A DNA stretch of 53,815 nt. Source: Candidatus Epulonipiscium fishelsonii (GTDB lineage: Bacteria > Bacillota > Clostridia > Lachnospirales > Cellulosilyticaceae). A program made the position numbers and the translations under genes. How positions within the stretch are numbered: the stretch's first letter is position 1; each line of letters begins with the position of its first letter. The stretch spans positions 1 to 53,815 of the forward strand of contig LJDB01000016.1 in assembly GCA_001983455.1 (NCBI GenBank), read 5' to 3'. The notes under the pieces were generated by a model that did no database searches, was not told the origin of the DNA, and saw only the letters and a program-made list of their open reading frames with translations. Positions 1 through 9,619 of the stretch are shown here, piece by piece.

Positions 1-39
1 TTTTTTCTTTTCTTCCTCTGCAACTCTGTAATGACGCAA
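1..39 (-). CDS. 5' end of an unknown gene, cut by the window edge
   Basis: Read on the minus strand, a GGAG-type ribosome binding site (complement of 50-56) is followed by a TTG codon at 39 and an open frame rich in Glu and Lys that runs off the window. An in-frame TTG at 48 is an alternative start but lies too close to the binding site. Only 13 codons are visible, so no product can be named. It would be transcribed divergently from lgt. Confidence 0.35.
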   Translation of the reverse strand, partial: MRHYRVAEEEKKK

Positions 40-174
40 TAAAATCAACTCCTTTAGTATAAACAAAAAATTTTAGCTTAAATAACAACAAAGAAAGGAT
101 AAGCATTTTATATTATTAACCAAAACTTACATTTATATTATTAGATAAATATTAATAAATTATGCTTAACATAA

Positions 175-203
175 TTTACATTTCTTGTAAGATGTCATAT
201 AAT
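175..203 (+). promoter_or_regulatory. Sigma-A promoter of lgt
   Basis: TTTACA at 175-180 and TATAAT at 198-203 are separated by exactly 17 bases. The start codon of lgt follows about 28 bases downstream of the -10 box, after a GGAGGG ribosome binding site. The fit to consensus is seen directly; its use is inferred. Confidence 0.75.
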
Positions 204-231
204 ATAAATTAATATAGAAGGAGGGTTTATT

Positions 232-1107
232 ATGCCAAGTATTTATTTCCCAAATTTAGGTGTATCTTTTAATATGGATCCAATAGCATTCAACTTTTTT
301 GGACTACCTATATATTGGTACGGGATTATTATAACATTAGGAATAATGGGAGGCTTATTGATTGCAAACTATATTGCAAAAAGAGAAGGCTTAAATCCAG
401 ATATATTTTTGGATTTTTTGCTGTACGACATTGTCTTTGCTATAATTGGAGCAAGAGCATATTTTGTATTGTTCAATTGGGATTATTACAGCAAAAATAA
501 AATAGAAATCTTTAATTTAAGAGAAGGCGGAATTGCAATTTATGGAGCAATTTTAGTATCTATTGTAGTAGCATATTTTTATACTAAAAAGAAAAAAGTT
601 AACATGTTACAATTTGGAGATATTGCCGCATTTGCACTATTGGTTGGTCAAGCTATAGGCCGATATGGAAATTTCTTTAATAGAGAAGCATTTGGAGGCT
701 ATACAGATAATTTTTTGGCAATGCAAATTTTGAAAGATGAAGCAAGCACACCACTCACACCAGATATTTTAGAAAATATAATTATTAAAAATGGTTTTGA
801 GTATGTTCAAGTACACCCTACATTTTTTTATGAATCAACTTGGAATTTATGTTTATTAGGATTATTGTTATTATATTACAATAAAGTTAAAAGAGCTAAA
901 GGAGAAATATTTTTTCTTTATATAGCAGGATATGGGATAGGACGTTATTGGGTAGAAGGTCTTAGAACAGATCAGCTAATAGTAAAATCTATAGGTATAC
1001 CTGCATCTCAAATAGTTGCAATTTTATCTATACTAATTGGTGTTGGAGGATTTATTTACTTAAAAATAAAAATGAAAAAAGATATGTATACTACTATTTT
1101 AAAATAG
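232..1107 (+). CDS. lgt: Prolipoprotein diacylglyceryl transferase
   Basis: Lgt moves a diacylglyceryl group from phosphatidylglycerol to the lipobox cysteine of prolipoproteins at the outer face of the membrane. It would act here on lipoproteins such as the solute-binding protein at 19491-21155. The 291 residues contain several hydrophobic segments and the Lgt signature GRYGNFFNREAFGG (about residues 143-156), followed by the family's C-terminal YGIGRYWVEGLRTD stretch. Length is normal for the family. The ATG has a GGAGGG binding site eight bases upstream. It has its own promoter and precedes the cell-division cluster, but a 103-base gap with a long hairpin separates it from rsmH. Confidence 0.95.
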   Translation: MPSIYFPNLGVSFNMDPIAFNFFGLPIYWYGIIITLGIMGGLLIANYIAKREGLNPDIFLDFLLYDIVFAIIGARAYFVLFNWDYYSKNKIEIFNLREGGIAIYGAILVSIVVAYFYTKKKKVNMLQFGDIAAFALLVGQAIGRYGNFFNREAFGGYTDNFLAMQILKDEASTPLTPDILENIIIKNGFEYVQVHPTFFYESTWNLCLLGLLLLYYNKVKRAKGEIFFLYIAGYGIGRYWVEGLRTDQLIVKSIGIPASQIVAILSILIGVGGFIYLKIKMKKDMYTTILK

Positions 1108-1115
1108 CAGTAACA

Positions 1116-1169
1116 AGCAGTGAACAAGAGTATTTCTCCTTAAAAAATGTGAAGTAACTATTCGCTGCT
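1116..1169 (+). other. Long-loop inverted repeat between lgt and rsmH
   Basis: AGCAGTGAA at 1116-1124 pairs with TTCGCTGCT at 1161-1169: nine pairs including one G-U, with a 36-base loop. No T-run follows, so it is not a typical intrinsic terminator. It may be part of the rsmH leader. Confidence 0.4.
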
Positions 1170-1210
1170 ATCTATTCAAGAATAAATTAAATATAAAAAG
1201 GCGGTTTTTT

Positions 1211-2146
1211 ATGGAGTTTAAACATGTCTCTGTATTATTAGATGAATGTATTGAAGGATTAAATATAAAGGCTAATGGTACATATGTAGATGGAACTTTA
1301 GGCGGAGCAGGACATGCAAGAGAAATATGTAAACATTTATCAAAAGAAGGAACATTTATTGGAATTGATCAAGACAACAATGCTTTAAAAGTTTCCAATG
1401 AAAGATTATTGGGAGTCAACCCAAAAATTGAATTAATAAAAAGCAATTTTGAAGAGATATCTAACATTATACAAAGTCTAGATATTGATGGCATCGATGG
1501 AATGCTAATTGATTTAGGAGTGTCATCTCACCAACTTGATGAAGCTGAGCGAGGATTTTCATATATGAACAATGCCACATTGGATATGAGAATGGATCAA
1601 GATAGTGATATTAGTGCGTATAATGTTGTTAATGAATATAGTGAAAATGAATTATATAGTGTAATAAAGAAATATGGAGAGGAAAATTGGGCTAGAAGAA
1701 TTGCTCAATTTATAGTGGAACATAGAAAAAATGACCCTATAAATACAACATATGAACTTGTTGAAATAATAAAAAAAGCAATTCCAGCAAAAGCTAGAAA
1801 AGACGGTCCTCATCCAGCTAAAAGAACTTTTCAAGCAATTCGTATAGAAGTAAATCGTGAGATTGAGATTATTGAACAGACTATAAAAAATGCATTTAAA
1901 GTTTTAAAAAGTGGCGGAAGATTATGTATTATAACATTTCATTCTTTGGAAGATAGAATTGTAAAGCATACTTTTAGAGATTTTGAAGGAAAATGTACAT
2001 GTCCAAATAACATTCCTATTTGCGTTTGTAATAATAAAGCAGTTGCAAAAGTAATTAGTAGGAAACCAATATTACCAACTTTAGTTGAAGTCGAACAAAA
2101 TCCACGTTCAAGAAGTGCAAAACTTAGAATATTGGAAAAATTATAG
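1211..2146 (+). CDS. rsmH: 16S rRNA (cytosine-1402-N4) methyltransferase
   Basis: RsmH (MraW) uses S-adenosylmethionine to methylate N4 of C1402 in the 30S decoding centre. The 311 residues are the usual length. They start with the family hallmark [13 protein letters not shown] and carry the SAM-binding segment [11 protein letters not shown] near residues 27-37. The conserved stretches [19 protein letters not shown] and [12 protein letters not shown] follow. In most Firmicutes this gene follows mraZ; no mraZ lies upstream here. The ATG follows a weak AAGGCGG binding site. A short gap leads into ftsL, as in standard dcw clusters. Confidence 0.96.
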   Translation: MEFKHVSVLLDECIEGLNIKANGTYVDGTLGGAGHAREICKHLSKEGTFIGIDQDNNALKVSNERLLGVNPKIELIKSNFEEISNIIQSLDIDGIDGMLIDLGVSSHQLDEAERGFSYMNNATLDMRMDQDSDISAYNVVNEYSENELYSVIKKYGEENWARRIAQFIVEHRKNDPINTTYELVEIIKKAIPAKARKDGPHPAKRTFQAIRIEVNREIEIIEQTIKNAFKVLKSGGRLCIITFHSLEDRIVKHTFRDFEGKCTCPNNIPICVCNNKAVAKVISRKPILPTLVEVEQNPRSRSAKLRILEKL

Positions 2147-2183
2147 TATCACAAAAAACAATATCGTTATGGAGGTAAAACTT

Positions 2184-2579
2184 ATGGGAGCACCAAATTA
2201 TCAATATAATTCAACAGCAAAAGAACTTAACTATCCACCACCAAATAAGCAATCAAGACCGCCAAAAAAACGTCAGTCAAATAGAGTTGTATATGCTGTA
2301 TTTTTAGGCTGTGTATTAACAATATTTATATGTGCATGTATTTATATGTATGCTTCTGTTCAGTTCTCTATAAAGCAAACAGAGTTGAGGAATCTTAATA
2401 CTAAAGTTCAACAACTTGAAAGCAGTATAAATACTGTAGAAGCAAACATTATAAGCAAGTTGGATTTAGCGAATATAAAACAACAAGCAATTCAAGAACT
2501 AGGTATGTCAGAACCATTGCCACATCAAATTATATATATCAACTTACCAGAAGAAAGCTATGTAACATATGGAAAATAA
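2184..2579 (+). CDS. ftsL: FtsL-like cell division protein
   Basis: This 131-residue bitopic membrane protein has a basic, proline-rich N-terminal cytoplasmic tail (residues 1-33), one transmembrane helix (about 35-57) and an extracytoplasmic coiled coil (about 63-100). That is the architecture of FtsL, which links septal penicillin-binding proteins to the FtsB/DivIC-DivIB complex. The sequence itself is poorly conserved, as is usual for FtsL, so position and topology carry the call. The ATG at 2184 is chosen because GGAGGT lies seven bases upstream; upstream in-frame codons overlap rsmH. Its 3' end overlaps the next gene by 11 bases, suggesting translational coupling. Confidence 0.8.
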   Translation: MGAPNYQYNSTAKELNYPPPNKQSRPPKKRQSNRVVYAVFLGCVLTIFICACIYMYASVQFSIKQTELRNLNTKVQQLESSINTVEANIISKLDLANIKQQAIQELGMSEPLPHQIIYINLPEESYVTYGK

Positions 2580-4731
2580 TAAAAAATCCAAACGTAACAA
2601 CCATATTATAAGAAAAGAGAGAATGGGTAAACGAGTTAGGATTTTAGCAAGTGGATATATATTAATAACTTTAGGATTGCTTTGGCGAATAGGATATATT
2701 CAAGTTGTAGAGGGCAAGAAGTATTCACAGAAAGTACTACAATCCATTAGCGGAAAAGAAGTTACAATTCATCCGTTAAGAGGATTGATTGTCGATCGAA
2801 ATAATAAAGTAATAGCCAGCAGTACTATTACATACAACATTATTTTGGATCCGTATCAGATTTTAAATGATCTTTCAGATGAACAGCGGCAAGAAACCAG
2901 TAAGGCATTGGCTACTTTTATGAATAAACCTGTTGAAGAAATAGAAAATTTTATTTTATTAAATCCAAATTCAAGGTATAAAATTTTATTAAAAAATATC
3001 AGTCTTGAAGAAAAGAAAATGTTGGAAGGTTTACATTTAAGTGGAATTTGGTATGAGCAATCATTTATTAGAAATTATCCTAGAGGACAGTTTGCTTCCC
3101 AATTAATAGGATTTTATAATAAAGAAAAAGGCCAATATGGCATAGAGCAATTTTTTGAGAAATACTTGAAAGGGAAAGATGGTCGTGTATATCCAACATT
3201 GCAACAAGGTGATGTAATAATGACAGAAACAGTTTCTCCAGTTAACGGTGCAACAGTTGTTTTAACAATAGACGAAGTAATTCAGCAATATATAGAAAAA
3301 ATTATGACAAGTTATATAGAAAGATTGCAACCTCTTAATGCAGCCGCTATTGCTATGAACCCAAAAACTGGTGAAATTTACGGTATGTTCTCATATCCTA
3401 GTGTAAATCCCCAATCGTATACTAATCTAATATCTCAAGTTGGTGAAGAGGCTTGGTATAGTTTATCAACAACTGAACAAGCTATAAAATTAAATGAAGC
3501 TTGGAAAAACTATAACATTCACACTTCGTATGAACCAGGCTCTACGTTTAAACCTCTAATGGTAGCAGCAGCCCTAGAGGAAGGTTATTTGGACCCTGAC
3601 ACATTTGTTGTGAATTGTACTGGAAGTATTGATGTCTTTGGTACAAATATAAAGTGTTGGGATAGATATGGACATGGTCAAGAAAATCTCGCTGAAGTTT
3701 TAGCAAATTCATGTAATCCTGGAGTTATATCTATTGCAAACGAAGTTCCATCAGATATATTTTTAGATTATATGAAAAAATTTGGTGCTGGAGAACTAAC
3801 TGGTGTAGATTTGCCAGCGGAAGCACAAGGTTTGCTTCACTCAATAAAAAGGTTTGGTCCAGTCGAAAAAGCCACTGCATCTATGGGACAAACTTTTATG
3901 ATAACACCTTTACAACTGATTACAGGATTTTCTGCACTAATTAATGGTGGATATTTGCTTGAACCATATGTTGTTTCACAAGTAGTTGGTGAAACTATAA
4001 TCTATGAAAACACAGTGAATATTAAACGCCAAGTTATTTCAAATGAAACATCTAAAGAGATCACTGAAATACTTGAAAAGGTTATTTCGGATGGAACAGG
4101 TAGAGAAGCGTCTATTACAGGATATCAAATTGGAGGAAAAACAGGTACTGCTGAAAAAGGTTTCCCACGTAATCCAGACAAAGAAATTCTTTCTTTTATA
4201 GGGTATGCTCCTATACAAGATCCTGAAATTATTTTGCTGATTATCTTTGATGAAATACCTCCGCAAATAAATGTAGGTGGTCAAATTCCACGTGTATTTA
4301 ACGAAATACTGACTCCTATTTTGCCATATCTAGGAATACAAAATAAAGATTTATATACACCAACTCTAAATGTTGTGACTATCCCAAATCTAGTTGAAAA
4401 AGATATCTATACTGCAATTGAAACGTTAAACGAAAAAGATTTGAACTACAATGTAAAAGGTGGAGGAAATATAATATTTGAACAATATCCTCCTGCTGGA
4501 ACAAATCTGCCTCAAAATTTCAAAGTCACTTTATATACAGATACAGATAAACCAAATGAATTAATCAATGTTCCATATCTAATTGGACTTAGTATCGAAG
4601 ACGCAAAAGAAATTTTGGGAGAAAGTTTAAAAATTGAAGGGGCAATTTCTGGCGAAATATCAAGCCAAATTCCAAAAGCAAATACAAAAATAGAAAAAAA
4701 TAGTAAAATTATTGTACAAACCATGAATTAA
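2569..4731 (+). CDS. Class B penicillin-binding protein with two PASTA domains (PBP2B/FtsI type)
   Basis: This is a septal peptidoglycan transpeptidase of 720 residues. One signal anchor (about 24-42) precedes the dimerisation domain and a transpeptidase domain with all three active-site motifs: S325-T-F-K328, S381-C-N383 and K524-T-G-T. Two C-terminal PASTA domains cover about residues 601-661 and 666-720. The start overlaps ftsL. It is the first of two tandem class B enzymes. By position and its standard KTGT motif it is probably the vegetative division enzyme (FtsI/Pbp2B), with the neighbour serving sporulation; that split is inferred, not shown. Confidence 0.9.
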   Translation: MENNKKSKRNNHIIRKERMGKRVRILASGYILITLGLLWRIGYIQVVEGKKYSQKVLQSISGKEVTIHPLRGLIVDRNNKVIASSTITYNIILDPYQILNDLSDEQRQETSKALATFMNKPVEEIENFILLNPNSRYKILLKNISLEEKKMLEGLHLSGIWYEQSFIRNYPRGQFASQLIGFYNKEKGQYGIEQFFEKYLKGKDGRVYPTLQQGDVIMTETVSPVNGATVVLTIDEVIQQYIEKIMTSYIERLQPLNAAAIAMNPKTGEIYGMFSYPSVNPQSYTNLISQVGEEAWYSLSTTEQAIKLNEAWKNYNIHTSYEPGSTFKPLMVAAALEEGYLDPDTFVVNCTGSIDVFGTNIKCWDRYGHGQENLAEVLANSCNPGVISIANEVPSDIFLDYMKKFGAGELTGVDLPAEAQGLLHSIKRFGPVEKATASMGQTFMITPLQLITGFSALINGGYLLEPYVVSQVVGETIIYENTVNIKRQVISNETSKEITEILEKVISDGTGREASITGYQIGGKTGTAEKGFPRNPDKEILSFIGYAPIQDPEIILLIIFDEIPPQINVGGQIPRVFNEILTPILPYLGIQNKDLYTPTLNVVTIPNLVEKDIYTAIETLNEKDLNYNVKGGGNIIFEQYPPAGTNLPQNFKVTLYTDTDKPNELINVPYLIGLSIEDAKEILGESLKIEGAISGEISSQIPKANTKIEKNSKIIVQTMN

Positions 4732-4733
4732 CT

Positions 4734-4783
4734 CTCCTTAACAGAAATACACTTTAATTATATAGTATATTTTTATTAAGGAG
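4734..4783 (+). promoter_or_regulatory. Inverted repeat covering the ribosome binding site of the second PBP
   Basis: CTCCTTAA at 4734-4741 is a perfect complement of TTAAGGAG at 4776-4783, which is the ribosome binding site of the gene starting at 4791. The 34-base loop is AT-rich and contains TATAGTATA. In an mRNA read through from the upstream PBP gene, this stem could hide the binding site. A transcript started inside the loop would lack the blocking arm. Confidence 0.5.
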
Positions 4784-4790
4784 GTTTTTT

Positions 4791-6737
4791 ATGGATAAGA
4801 CACCCGTAAAATTAAAAAAACGTATACTAATACTAGGAACAATCTTCTCATTTGCCTTTATGGCAATGGTCTGTAGATTGGTATATGTTCAAGTAATTTG
4901 GGGAGCTGAATTGCAAGAAAAGGCTTTTGATCAACATACACGTGACAGAAATATTACTCAAACAAGGGGGAGTATACTTGACAGAAATGGAAATGTTATA
5001 GCTCAAAACTCCTCTGTATTAACAATTGGAGTTGTACGAGCTCAGGTTGAAGATCCTGTTCATGTTGCTACAATTCTTTCAGAAAAGTTAGGCTTAAATT
5101 ATGACAAGGTTTATCAAAATGTTACTAAAAGAGTATCTTTCCAAAGGATAGCAACAAAGGTTGACCAGGAAGTGGCAGCTGAAATTAGTGCATTAAACTT
5201 ACCAGGAGTAAAAGTTGATGAGGATTCAGAAAGGCACTATCCTTATGAAGAATTGGCAGCACCTGTTGTAGGCTTTGTTGGAAAAGATAACCAAGGCATA
5301 GTTGGACTTGAAGTTGTATATGATAAATATCTAAAAGGTGAACCTGGACAGATATTGATGGAAACTCAAGGAGATGGAACAAGACGTGAAGACGAAGCAG
5401 AAGTAAGAATTGAACCAGTCAACGGAAACCATCTAGTTACAACTTTAGATATCACTTTACAAGAATACACTCAACAAATAATTGATAGAGTTGTTGACGA
5501 AAAACAAGCTAAAAGTGGTTCGATTGTTCTTATGAACCCAAAAAATGGTGAAATTTACTCTATGGCAAGTTCGCCAACATTTAACTTAAATGATCCGTTT
5601 TCACCATCAGACCCAAAAATTGCAGAAATTTGGGACACTTTATCAGCAACACAAAAGCAAAACGAACTTAATAAAATGTGGAGAAATCCACCTATAAATG
5701 ATACTTATGAACCTGGATCAACTTTCAAAGTGTTTACATCAGCTATGGGACTTGACAAAGGTTTAATTACTCCAGATACTCCATTTAATTGTACAGGCTC
5801 GCTAACAGTTGGCGGACACACAATTAAATGTTGGAGACACAAATATCCACATGGAGATCAAACTTTTACACAAGGAGTTCAAAACTCTTGTAATCCAGTA
5901 TTTATGCATGTAGGAGAATGGCTTGGAGCAGATAATTTTTATACTTATATGGTTCGATTTGGATTTATGGAAAAAACCGGTATAGATTTGCCTGGAGAAG
6001 CAAAAGGAATTATGCACAAACAAGAAAAAATTGGCCCAGTGGAACTTGCTACAATGTCATTTGGACAATCTTTCCAAATTACGCCAATGCAACTTTTATC
6101 AGCAGCTTCATCAGTTGTTAATGGTGGATATGAAATTACACCACACTTTGGCAAACAAATTATAGACGAAAACGGAAATGTAGTTGAAGTTCTTGAATTT
6201 AATCAAGGCACACAAATTATTACACCAGAAGTTAGTAGCCAACTGAAAACAATTCTTGAGAGCGTTGTTTCTGAAGGAACAGGAAATAAAAGCTATATAC
6301 CAGGATATAGTATTGGTGGAAAAACAGCAACTTCTCAAAAACTACCTAGGGGTTCAGGCAAATATATTGCATCATTCATGGCATTTGCTCCAGCAGATGA
6401 CCCAATTGTAATTGGTATTGTTATGATTGATGAGCCAAAAGGTGTATATTATGGAGGTGCGATTGCAGGACCAATTATGAAAGAAGTTATGTCAAATACA
6501 CTACCATATCTTGGAGTTGAACCAAAATATACGGAACAAGAACAAGAAATGCCAGAAACTCAAGTTTTAGAAGTACCAAACTTTATTGGAATGGATACAA
6601 GAAAGGCAAAAGATGCTTTATATGCCCTTGGTGTTACACCAGAAGTTGAAGGGACAGGAACAACAGTAGTTGACCAATTTCCGACAGAAGGACAACTGAT
6701 AAATAGAACTAGTAAAATTATTTTATATACACAATGA
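4791..6737 (+). CDS. spoVD: Class B penicillin-binding protein with one PASTA domain, SpoVD type
   Basis: This 648-residue transpeptidase has an N-terminal anchor (about 12-30), a PBP dimer domain, a transpeptidase domain and a single C-terminal PASTA domain (about 592-648). Active-site motifs are S310-T-F-K313, S366-C-N368 and K511-T-A, the last being an alanine variant of the usual KTG. A single PASTA domain and a position beside mur genes fit SpoVD, the sporulation enzyme for spore cortex synthesis. It is clearly a paralogue of the preceding gene (same order, similar loops) and probably arose by tandem duplication. The sporulation role is inferred from family and context. Confidence 0.82.
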   Translation: MDKTPVKLKKRILILGTIFSFAFMAMVCRLVYVQVIWGAELQEKAFDQHTRDRNITQTRGSILDRNGNVIAQNSSVLTIGVVRAQVEDPVHVATILSEKLGLNYDKVYQNVTKRVSFQRIATKVDQEVAAEISALNLPGVKVDEDSERHYPYEELAAPVVGFVGKDNQGIVGLEVVYDKYLKGEPGQILMETQGDGTRREDEAEVRIEPVNGNHLVTTLDITLQEYTQQIIDRVVDEKQAKSGSIVLMNPKNGEIYSMASSPTFNLNDPFSPSDPKIAEIWDTLSATQKQNELNKMWRNPPINDTYEPGSTFKVFTSAMGLDKGLITPDTPFNCTGSLTVGGHTIKCWRHKYPHGDQTFTQGVQNSCNPVFMHVGEWLGADNFYTYMVRFGFMEKTGIDLPGEAKGIMHKQEKIGPVELATMSFGQSFQITPMQLLSAASSVVNGGYEITPHFGKQIIDENGNVVEVLEFNQGTQIITPEVSSQLKTILESVVSEGTGNKSYIPGYSIGGKTATSQKLPRGSGKYIASFMAFAPADDPIVIGIVMIDEPKGVYYGGAIAGPIMKEVMSNTLPYLGVEPKYTEQEQEMPETQVLEVPNFIGMDTRKAKDALYALGVTPEVEGTGTTVVDQFPTEGQLINRTSKIILYTQ

Positions 6738-6743
6738 TTTAAG

Positions 6744-6773
6744 TTTATAAAATGTAAAGAATTGTTATATAAT
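6744..6773 (+). promoter_or_regulatory. Possible promoter of murE
   Basis: TTTATA at 6744-6749 and TATAAT at 6768-6773 are 18 bases apart in the 73-base gap before murE. The -10 box is perfect but the -35 box is weak. Confidence 0.45.
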
Positions 6774-6810
6774 AGTTAAGAAGTAAATAATTTTAATTGG
6801 AGGCAAAACA

Positions 6811-8265
6811 ATGGAACTACAAAAATTATTAAGCCAAGTGGAATATCAGCTAATTGAAGGAACATTACACCAGAAAGTAAGCGAAATAATATATGATTCC
6901 AGAGTAAAAACAGTGGATGGACTTTTTATTGCAATCAAAGGATTTCAAAGCGATGGACATAAATATATTGACACTGCAATTGAAAATGGAGCAACCACTA
7001 TAGTAGTCCAAGACGACGTACCACCTAAAAATGTAACCGTTATTAAAGTTTCCAATACAAGAGAAGTTATGGCAGTTCTTGCTAACAATTTTTATAACGA
7101 TCCATCTCAAAATTTGAATTTGGTTGGAGTAACAGGTACTAATGGAAAAACGAGTATTACATTCTTACTAGCACAAATACTTGAGAGATATGGACAAAAA
7201 GTAGGGGTTATTGGCACAATAGAAAATAGAATAGGAGATGAAACTTTATCAGCTGAACGTACAACACCTGAAGCTGCAGATTTGCAAAAGCTTTTTAGCC
7301 GCATGGTAAATGAGGGTGTGGATACTACTATGATGGAAGTTTCTTCTCATGCACTAGATCTTAATAGAGTTGATGGGTGTAAGTTTGATATAGGAATTTT
7401 TACAAACTTAACCCAAGACCACCTAGATTTTCATTTAACTATGGATAACTATGCAAAAGCGAAGTCTAAATTATTTTCTATATGTGATGTTCCTATTATT
7501 AACAACGATGCTGATTATGCAGATCTTATGATAGGAGCTTGTAAAAATCCGCCTATTACTTATGGTATAGATAAAGAAGCAGATTATATGGCAAAAGATA
7601 TTGCCATTACTTCTAGTGAAGTAACTTACAAATTAACTTATGATGGAAAAACTATTGATATAAAGGTACCTATCCCAGGTAAATTTACAGTTTATAATAC
7701 TATGGCGGTAATTGTTGCATCAATTAAATTGGGTGTTCCAATGAATTTGATTGTTGAAACGTTAAAAAATGTAAAAGGTGTTCCTGGGCGTGTACAAACA
7801 TTTAATTCTCCAAAAGGATATAGTGTTATTGTTGATTATGCTCATACTCCTGATGGCCTTGAAAATGTGCTTCAGGCTATTAATCAGTTTGCAAAATCGA
7901 GAATTATAACTGTGTTTGGTTGTGGAGGAGATAGGGATAATAAAAAACGCCCTATAATGGGAGAAATTGCAGCTAAATATTCAACTGATGTAATTATAAC
8001 TTCTGATAATCCTCGTACAGAGGAGCCAAATTCAATAATTGAACAAATTGAAGTGGGCACTAAAAAGGTTACGGATGAATATATTAAGATTGTAGATAGA
8101 AAGAAAGCAATATACGCTGCTCTTTCAAGAGCAACTTCTGGTGATGTTGTATTAATTGCTGGAAAAGGCCACGAAACGTACCAACATTTAAATACAGGTA
8201 TTATTCATTTTGACGATTCTGAAATTGTTCAAGAATATATTGAGGAGGAGCAAAATGCACATTAG
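6811..8265 (+). CDS. murE: UDP-MurNAc-L-Ala-D-Glu:meso-diaminopimelate ligase
   Basis: MurE adds the third stem-peptide residue to UDP-N-acetylmuramoyl dipeptide in the cytoplasm, using ATP. The 484 residues show the N-terminal UMP-binding domain, the ATP loop GTNGKTS at 109-115, the central Mur ligase domain and a C-terminal domain with DNPR at 399-402. In MurE, DNPR marks enzymes that add meso-diaminopimelate rather than lysine, so the wall chemistry is probably A1-gamma. A GGAGG binding site precedes the ATG. The 3' end overlaps murF by 11 bases. Confidence 0.95.
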   Translation: MELQKLLSQVEYQLIEGTLHQKVSEIIYDSRVKTVDGLFIAIKGFQSDGHKYIDTAIENGATTIVVQDDVPPKNVTVIKVSNTREVMAVLANNFYNDPSQNLNLVGVTGTNGKTSITFLLAQILERYGQKVGVIGTIENRIGDETLSAERTTPEAADLQKLFSRMVNEGVDTTMMEVSSHALDLNRVDGCKFDIGIFTNLTQDHLDFHLTMDNYAKAKSKLFSICDVPIINNDADYADLMIGACKNPPITYGIDKEADYMAKDIAITSSEVTYKLTYDGKTIDIKVPIPGKFTVYNTMAVIVASIKLGVPMNLIVETLKNVKGVPGRVQTFNSPKGYSVIVDYAHTPDGLENVLQAINQFAKSRIITVFGCGGDRDNKKRPIMGEIAAKYSTDVIITSDNPRTEEPNSIIEQIEVGTKKVTDEYIKIVDRKKAIYAALSRATSGDVVLIAGKGHETYQHLNTGIIHFDDSEIVQEYIEEEQNAH

Positions 8266-9613
8266 TGAAATTATAACCGCCGTTTCTGGAAAATGTTTAA
8301 ATCCAGAAAAAATTGGTAATAACTTAATTACCGACATTACATTAGATTCAAGGAAGAATGTAAATGCAGGGCTATTTATTCCCTTAGCTGGAGAAAAGTT
8401 TGACGCTCATGATTATATAAACCAAGTTTATAATAAGGGAGTAATAGCCACTTTGACATCTATTGATAAAATAGTAGATGATAAATTAATTACAATTCTT
8501 GTAAGTGATACAAGGCAAGCGTTACTTGATTTAGCAGAATATGTAAATTTTAAGTTTGATAGAAAAATTGTTGCCATCACTGGAAGTGTAGGCAAGACTA
8601 CCACAAAAGAAATGATTTCCACTGTACTTGCAAGTGCTATGAAAGTCCATAAAACTGAAGGTAACTTTAACAATGATGTAGGACTTCCTCTTACTATATT
8701 TAAAACAACTAGTGAAGATAAAGTAAGTGTTTTGGAAATGGGAATGAACCACTTTGGAGAGATAAGTAAATTGACCAAAGTGGCCAAACCCGACATTGCT
8801 ATTATAACTAATATTGGAACTTCCCATATTGAAAATTTAGGTTCAAGAGAAGGAATTTTGAAAGCTAAACTTGAAATATTGGAAGGTTTAAAACTAGAGG
8901 GTAAAGTTCTAGTTAATGGAGATGAGCCCCTTTTGGTAAATGCCTCAAAAGGCAAAGGCTGGATAACTTATGGTTTAAATAAAACAAACCAATATTATGC
9001 AACTAACATTAAGTATGAAAACACAAGTGTATCAGCTTGTTTACACACACCAAAGGACACTTATGAAGTAACCATTCCTTCTCCAGGAGAACACATGGTT
9101 AAAAATACATTGGTAGCAGTTGCCGTAGCAGAAATATTAGAATTAGACAAACATACAATCTTGAAAGGTATAACAAGTTATAAATCTGAAAAAATGAGAA
9201 TGCAGATTTCAACTTATAATGATGTGACTATAATTGATGACACTTATAATGCAAGTGTAGACTCCATGAAGGCAGCTTTACAAGTATTAAATAAGTTTGA
9301 AACAACTGGTCGCAAAGTAGCAGTTCTAGGAGATATGTTTGAATTAGGTGAACATAGCATAGACTTACATCAACAAGTAGGCAAGGAATTTAAAGATTTA
9401 AATGTAGATTGTTTATACACAGTTGGGAACTATGCAAGTGAAATATCAAACGAAGCTAAAAAGTATAATGTATATGCTAAGCATTTTATAAATAAAGAAG
9501 AATTTGTAAAAAGTATTTTAGAGAATATCAAACCTAAAGATGTAGTTTTACTAAAGGCATCAAGAGGAATGGGATTTGAAAAAATAGTAGAATCCATTAA
9601 GAAAGGTGAGTAG
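8255..9613 (+). CDS. murF: UDP-MurNAc-tripeptide:D-Ala-D-Ala ligase
   Basis: MurF adds D-Ala-D-Ala to UDP-MurNAc-tripeptide and so completes the soluble pentapeptide precursor. The product is 452 residues from the ATG at 8255, which follows the strong site GAGGAGG inside the end of murE. A start further upstream would overlap murE more deeply and lacks a binding site. The ATP loop GSVGKTTT begins at residue 110; conserved EMGMNHFGEI and DDTYNAS stretches follow. The overlap with murE suggests coupled translation. Confidence 0.95.
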   Translation: MHISEIITAVSGKCLNPEKIGNNLITDITLDSRKNVNAGLFIPLAGEKFDAHDYINQVYNKGVIATLTSIDKIVDDKLITILVSDTRQALLDLAEYVNFKFDRKIVAITGSVGKTTTKEMISTVLASAMKVHKTEGNFNNDVGLPLTIFKTTSEDKVSVLEMGMNHFGEISKLTKVAKPDIAIITNIGTSHIENLGSREGILKAKLEILEGLKLEGKVLVNGDEPLLVNASKGKGWITYGLNKTNQYYATNIKYENTSVSACLHTPKDTYEVTIPSPGEHMVKNTLVAVAVAEILELDKHTILKGITSYKSEKMRMQISTYNDVTIIDDTYNASVDSMKAALQVLNKFETTGRKVAVLGDMFELGEHSIDLHQQVGKEFKDLNVDCLYTVGNYASEISNEAKKYNVYAKHFINKEEFVKSILENIKPKDVVLLKASRGMGFEKIVESIKKGE

Positions 9614-9619
9614 GTTAAA

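Noticed and set aside
8428..8955. A 175-codon minus-strand frame inside murF
   Set aside because: It is a shadow of a well-conserved Mur ligase with no ribosome binding site or recognisable motifs.
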